Part shown: positions 61,044 through 64,000 of the stretch, piece by piece
Layout: every line of letters starts with the position of its first letter
How positions within the stretch are numbered: position 1 is the first letter of the stretch
NCBI GenBank assembly: GCA_020161355.1
Contig: JAIUOF010000002.1
Coordinates: 124,001 to 188,000, forward strand
DNA: 64,000 bases
Source: Bacteroidota bacterium
GTDB lineage: Bacteria > Bacteroidota > Bacteroidia > Cytophagales > Spirosomataceae
Direction: 5' to 3'
Translations under genes and position numbers: made by a program
Notes under the pieces: generated by a model
What the model was told of the DNA's origin: nothing
What the model saw: only the letters and a program-made list of their open reading frames with translations
Databases searched by the model: none

Positions 61044-61727
61044 TTATTTCATCAATTGCTCCACTTCCTGCCAGTTGACAAGGTTCCAGAAAGCTTTTAC
61101 ATAGTCGGCTCTTTTGTTCTGATATTTTAGGTAATAGGCGTGTTCCCAAACGTCAATTCCCAAAACGGGCTTACCTTTTACTTCTGCTATATCCATCAGG
61201 GGGTTGTCCTGGTTTGGAGTACTGCATATTTTCAATTTGCCATCCTGGACAATCAACCATGCCCATCCAGACCCAAATCTGGAGGTAGCAGCAGTGTTAA
61301 ACTCTGATTGTAGCTTTTCGAGGCTTCCAAAATTTTTATTTATGGTTTCCAGTAATTTCTCAGAAGGTTGTTGTTTTTGGGGAGAAAGAATCTTCCAGAA
61401 AAAAGAATGATTCCAATGTCCGCCACCGTTGTTTCTAACCGCTGCTGGATATTTACTAATATTTTTGATGATTTCATCCAAAGAAATACTTTCAGCAGGG
61501 GTTCCAACAATTGCTTTATTGAGATTGGTAACATAGGCCTGATGATGGCGGGAATGATGAATCTCCATGGTCAGGGCATCAATATGCGGCTCAAGAGCGT
61601 TGTACGTGTAGGGTAAGGCAGGCAAACTAAATGGCTCGGCAAATACTCCGGGTGCATTTTTTGCAAATCCAAATTTCGAAATAAAAACTCCTGAAAAGAT
61701 AGTTCCTAAAAAGCTCTTCCTATTCAT
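61044..61727 (-). CDS. Fe/Mn superoxide dismutase with export signal
   Basis: 227 residues. The four metal ligands are present: His57 ([11 protein letters not shown]), His107 (GHWNHSFFW), and Asp192 and His196 ([14 protein letters not shown]). Unlike usual cytoplasmic enzymes it starts with [22 protein letters not shown], a signal-like N-terminus with N-R-K, close to a Tat signal. The mature enzyme begins near [19 protein letters not shown]. It removes superoxide outside the cytoplasm, probably in the periplasm. It lies 46 bp before chrA on the same strand. Fe versus Mn cannot be told here. Confidence 0.93.
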   Translation of the reverse strand: MNRKSFLGTIFSGVFISKFGFAKNAPGVFAEPFSLPALPYTYNALEPHIDALTMEIHHSRHHQAYVTNLNKAIVGTPAESISLDEIIKNISKYPAAVRNNGGGHWNHSFFWKILSPQKQQPSEKLLETINKNFGSLEKLQSEFNTAATSRFGSGWAWLIVQDGKLKICSTPNQDNPLMDIAEVKGKPVLGIDVWEHAYYLKYQNKRADYVKAFWNLVNWQEVEQLMK

Positions 61728-61841
61728 ATCAATTATTAAAGGTTACAATTTAATATTAAAACCAAAATATATCAATACAAATTCTAAAAAACCGGCAAAA
61801 TATATGTTTTTGTAGATATCAAATCAGGTATTAACTTCATT

Positions 61842-62444
61842 TTAGAACTCAATCCGACTCAGGATACTCCTTCCAAGGGTAATTTCATCGGTATATTCCA
61901 GATCCCCACCTATGGGAATTCCCCGGGCAATGGTACTTATCTTAAGGTTAAATTCCTTCAACTTTTTCTTGATATAAAATGCTGTAGTATCGCCTTCCAT
62001 GGTGGGGCTCAAAGCGATTATTATTTCTTTTATAGCATCATTATGTCTGATTCTCTCGACCAGAGAATCAATTTGGAGGTCAGAGGGTCCAATACCCTGA
62101 ATAGGCGAAATCACTCCACCCAACACATGGTATTTCCCCTGATACTGGGCGGTATTTTCAATAGCAAGTACGTCTTTAGTATCCTGCACAATCGCCAGTA
62201 TGGAGTCATCACGCTTTACCGAGTCACAGATGCGGCATATTTCGGTATCGGAAATATTATGACATACCTTGCAAAAAGTAGTTTTTTCGACCAAATCTGT
62301 AATGGCCATGGTCAAATTATGCGTAACCGATTTTTCTGATTTCAACAAATGTAAAGCAAGCCTTAGTGCTGACTTTTTTCCGATTCCGGGCAATCTCGAA
62401 ATCTCATTTACGGCATCTTCAACTAGTTTTGAAGGATAATTCAA
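61842..62444 (-). CDS. recR: Recombination protein RecR
   Basis: 200 residues: the helix-hairpin-helix region near the start (ISRLPGIGKKSALRLALHLL), the zinc finger CKVCHNISDTEICRIC, then a Toprim domain (ILAIVQDTKDVLAIE, HVLGGVISPIQGIGP, EIIIALSPTMEGDTTAFYI) and ARGIPIGGDLEYTDEITL at the end. RecR works with RecO and RecF in recombinational repair of gaps. It lies 13 bp after clpS on the same strand. Confidence 0.96.
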   Translation of the reverse strand: MNYPSKLVEDAVNEISRLPGIGKKSALRLALHLLKSEKSVTHNLTMAITDLVEKTTFCKVCHNISDTEICRICDSVKRDDSILAIVQDTKDVLAIENTAQYQGKYHVLGGVISPIQGIGPSDLQIDSLVERIRHNDAIKEIIIALSPTMEGDTTAFYIKKKLKEFNLKISTIARGIPIGGDLEYTDEITLGRSILSRIEF

Positions 62445-62457
62445 TGCTTTAATTAAT

Positions 62458-62751
62458 TTATCTTAATAATATTTCTGCCGAAATTCCACGCTCACAAATA
62501 GCATCTCTTACAGGCTTGAGCTCTTCAAAATCTCCGTTTTTTACCGAACATTTTCCTTTATAATGAATAATTAGCGTGCATTGTTCGGCCTGTTCAAAGG
62601 AATGACCACAAACCTCAATCAAAGTATCGATAACGTGATCAAAAGTATTAACATCATCATTGAAAACTACAATAGCATAAAGCTTAATATTATCAACCTC
62701 AACTTCTTCTTCTACTTTGATTTCTATGTCTGTTTCCGGAGCAAACTTCAT
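62458..62751 (-). CDS. clpS: ATP-dependent Clp protease adaptor ClpS
   Basis: 97 residues. The Bacteroidota ClpS core is clear: LYAIVVFNDDVNTFDHVIDTLIEVCGHSFEQAEQCTLIIHYKGKCSVKNGDFEELKPVRDAICERGISAEI (described as residues 25-95), with the N-degron-binding NDDxNTF and H-Y-K-G positions conserved. It brings N-end-rule substrates to ClpAP or ClpCP. The N-terminal 23 residues are acidic. It is directly upstream of recR. Confidence 0.95.
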   Translation of the reverse strand: MKFAPETDIEIKVEEEVEVDNIKLYAIVVFNDDVNTFDHVIDTLIEVCGHSFEQAEQCTLIIHYKGKCSVKNGDFEELKPVRDAICERGISAEILLR

Positions 62752-62943
62752 GTTTTGAGAAAATACTTTAATTTTTACAAATTTAAATCAATTTGGTCTT
62801 TTTCTAATTAACAAATATCACAATTATTGGTTTTGGAAAATAATGTTTAAATCTCAATCCGGCCAAAAAGAATTGAATTCTTCAAATATTTTAAAAAATA
62901 AATTAGATATTTGCCAATATCTTAATCAATTGAAACCAAAAAA

Positions 62944-64000
62944 ATGACCCCAATATTAGCCCTAAGTATTCTGTTTATCTATTTCCTTGTTCTAATATTA
63001 ATTTCGATAAAAACATCCAAAGGTGCCGACACCAACACTTTTTTTACTGCCAATAAGCAGTCGGCATGGTATCTGGTGGCATTTGCCATGATAGGCACTT
63101 CAATTTCAGGAGTTACCTTCATTTCGGTTCCGGGTGCGGTCGGGGTACGCAGCTTCTCGTATTTCCAAATGGTGCTTGGGTATATCCTTGGATATATTTT
63201 TATCGGAAAAGTCCTGATGCCGCTTTATTACCGGCTCAATTTGGTTTCGATTTATAGTTATTTGGACAATCGACTGGGGTATTGGTCATATAAAACAGGC
63301 TCAGCTTTTTTCTTACTTTCCAGAACACTGGGCTCGGCGGTGAGACTCTACATAGCTGCTCAAGTATTGCAACTGGCCATTTACAATAGCCTCGGAGTGC
63401 CGTTTGAAGTTAGCGTGGCTATAACTATTGCTTTGATTTGGGTTTATACGTTTAAAGGTGGCGTCAAAACTATTATTATTACCGATACCCTCCAAACCAC
63501 ATTTCTGATTTCTGCGGTTGCTTTGACTGTATATCTGATTTCCAGTCAGTTAAATCTTGGCTTTATGGGCACGGTTCAAGAGATTCAAAATAGCGATTTC
63601 TCTCAGGTATTTTTCTTTGGGGATGGCTGGGGTGACTTCAAAAACTTTTTCAAGCAATTTATATCAGGTGCACTTATCACACTGGTAATGACGGGATTAG
63701 ACCAGGATTTAATGCAAAAAAATCTGACCTGTAAAAACCTCGGTGAAGCTCAGAAAAACATGTTTTGGTTTACGATTTCATTGATTTTTGTAAATATCTT
63801 ATTCCTGAGTCTCGGAGCCTTACTTTATATATATGCCAACCAAAAAGGCATCACAATTCCCGCAAAAACGGACGATCTCTATCCAATGATGGCTCTGGAA
63901 ATATTCGGAAATGGCGGCATGGGATCCATCGGCGTTTTGGTAGCCGTAATGTTTTTGATAGGAATCACAGCGGCTACTTATGCCAGTTCTGATTCTGCAC
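62944..64000 (+). CDS. Sodium:solute symporter family protein (3' truncated by window edge)
   Basis: The frame from ATG 62944 is open to the window edge (352 residues). Eight or nine membrane segments are visible. The first two are MTPILALSILFIYFLVLILISI and WYLVAFAMIGTSISGVTFISVPGAVG, where G-T-S-I-S-G-V-T-F is the conserved sodium-site segment of the SSS family. TFKGGVKTIIITDTLQT and LVMTGLDQDLMQKNLTCKN are further family blocks. It imports a solute (sugar, amino acid, vitamin or similar) with sodium. The substrate is unknown. It is divergent from clpS. Confidence 0.92.
   Translation, partial: MTPILALSILFIYFLVLILISIKTSKGADTNTFFTANKQSAWYLVAFAMIGTSISGVTFISVPGAVGVRSFSYFQMVLGYILGYIFIGKVLMPLYYRLNLVSIYSYLDNRLGYWSYKTGSAFFLLSRTLGSAVRLYIAAQVLQLAIYNSLGVPFEVSVAITIALIWVYTFKGGVKTIIITDTLQTTFLISAVALTVYLISSQLNLGFMGTVQEIQNSDFSQVFFFGDGWGDFKNFFKQFISGALITLVMTGLDQDLMQKNLTCKNLGEAQKNMFWFTISLIFVNILFLSLGALLYIYANQKGITIPAKTDDLYPMMALEIFGNGGMGSIGVLVAVMFLIGITAATYASSDSA

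Overview
The window looks like the chromosome of an AT-rich Bacteroidota, most likely of the order Cytophagales (inference from gene content, no rRNA is present). The signs are many TAnnTTTG promoter elements just upstream of start codons, a type IX secretion C-terminal domain, a BamD lipoprotein, a Bacteroidota-type omega subunit, an ABC permease fused to an M1 aminopeptidase, and a ThuA/PQQ-dehydrogenase/cytochrome c mosaic protein. Most of the window is ordinary housekeeping and envelope chromosome. No tRNA, rRNA, CRISPR array, complete insertion sequence or prophage was recognised.

Layout. 1-3.9 kb: a truncated secreted phosphatase-family gene, a small unknown gene, a WYL regulator and a kelch-repeat secreted protein. 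4.0-5.7 kb: gene-poor DNA with a 21-bp tandem repeat broken by one stop codon, a GC-rich T-tract element and several hairpins. 5.7-14.3 kb: a small conserved unknown, then the main accessory island, an unusual type I restriction-modification operon. Its order is hsdM, hsdS, a zinc-ribbon protein, a PD-(D/E)XK nuclease-like protein, a REP-type Y1 (HUH) transposase, hsdR. The transposase stop codon overlaps the hsdR start, and base composition changes sharply across the operon. 14.6-19.2 kb: ABC ATPase plus permease-aminopeptidase fusion. 19.3-27.4 kb: secreted glycosidase-like protein, lipoprotein, GNAT, UMF1 transporter, glycosyltransferase, and a polysaccharide O-acetylation pair (SGNH-like plus MBOAT). 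27.7-38.8 kb: mnmE, NamZ-type muramidase with an XRE/degenerate-Fic protein, DUF3820, NUDIX, lipoprotein, iron-type alcohol dehydrogenase, tag, DUF1801, membrane protein, Gfo/Idh/MocA oxidoreductase and AIM24-type protein. 38.9-42.9 kb: two DUF3857 transglutaminase-like proteins. 43.0-48.1 kb: dnaX (split by a -1 frame change on a run of ten A), LOG-family protein, rpiB, a T9SS protein, bamD and omega. 48.1-56.1 kb: ThuA/PQQ/cytochrome c protein, helix-hairpin-helix protein, haloperoxidase/PAP2 lipoprotein, RidA and adenine deaminase. 56.1-64 kb: VapBC, M1 peptidase, HupE-like, ChrA, exported SOD, recR, clpS and a truncated sodium:solute symporter.

The strongest candidates for something not routinely described are the hsd operon carrying a zinc-ribbon/nuclease pair and a translationally coupled Y1 transposase with a palindrome 5' of it, and the dnaX frameshift. 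Secondary items are an XRE-Fic protein that has lost its catalytic histidine next to a peptidoglycan muramidase, a transglutaminase-like pair in which one member lost Cys and His, predicted leaderless promoters at dnaX and bamD, and a GC-rich T-flanked element present twice.
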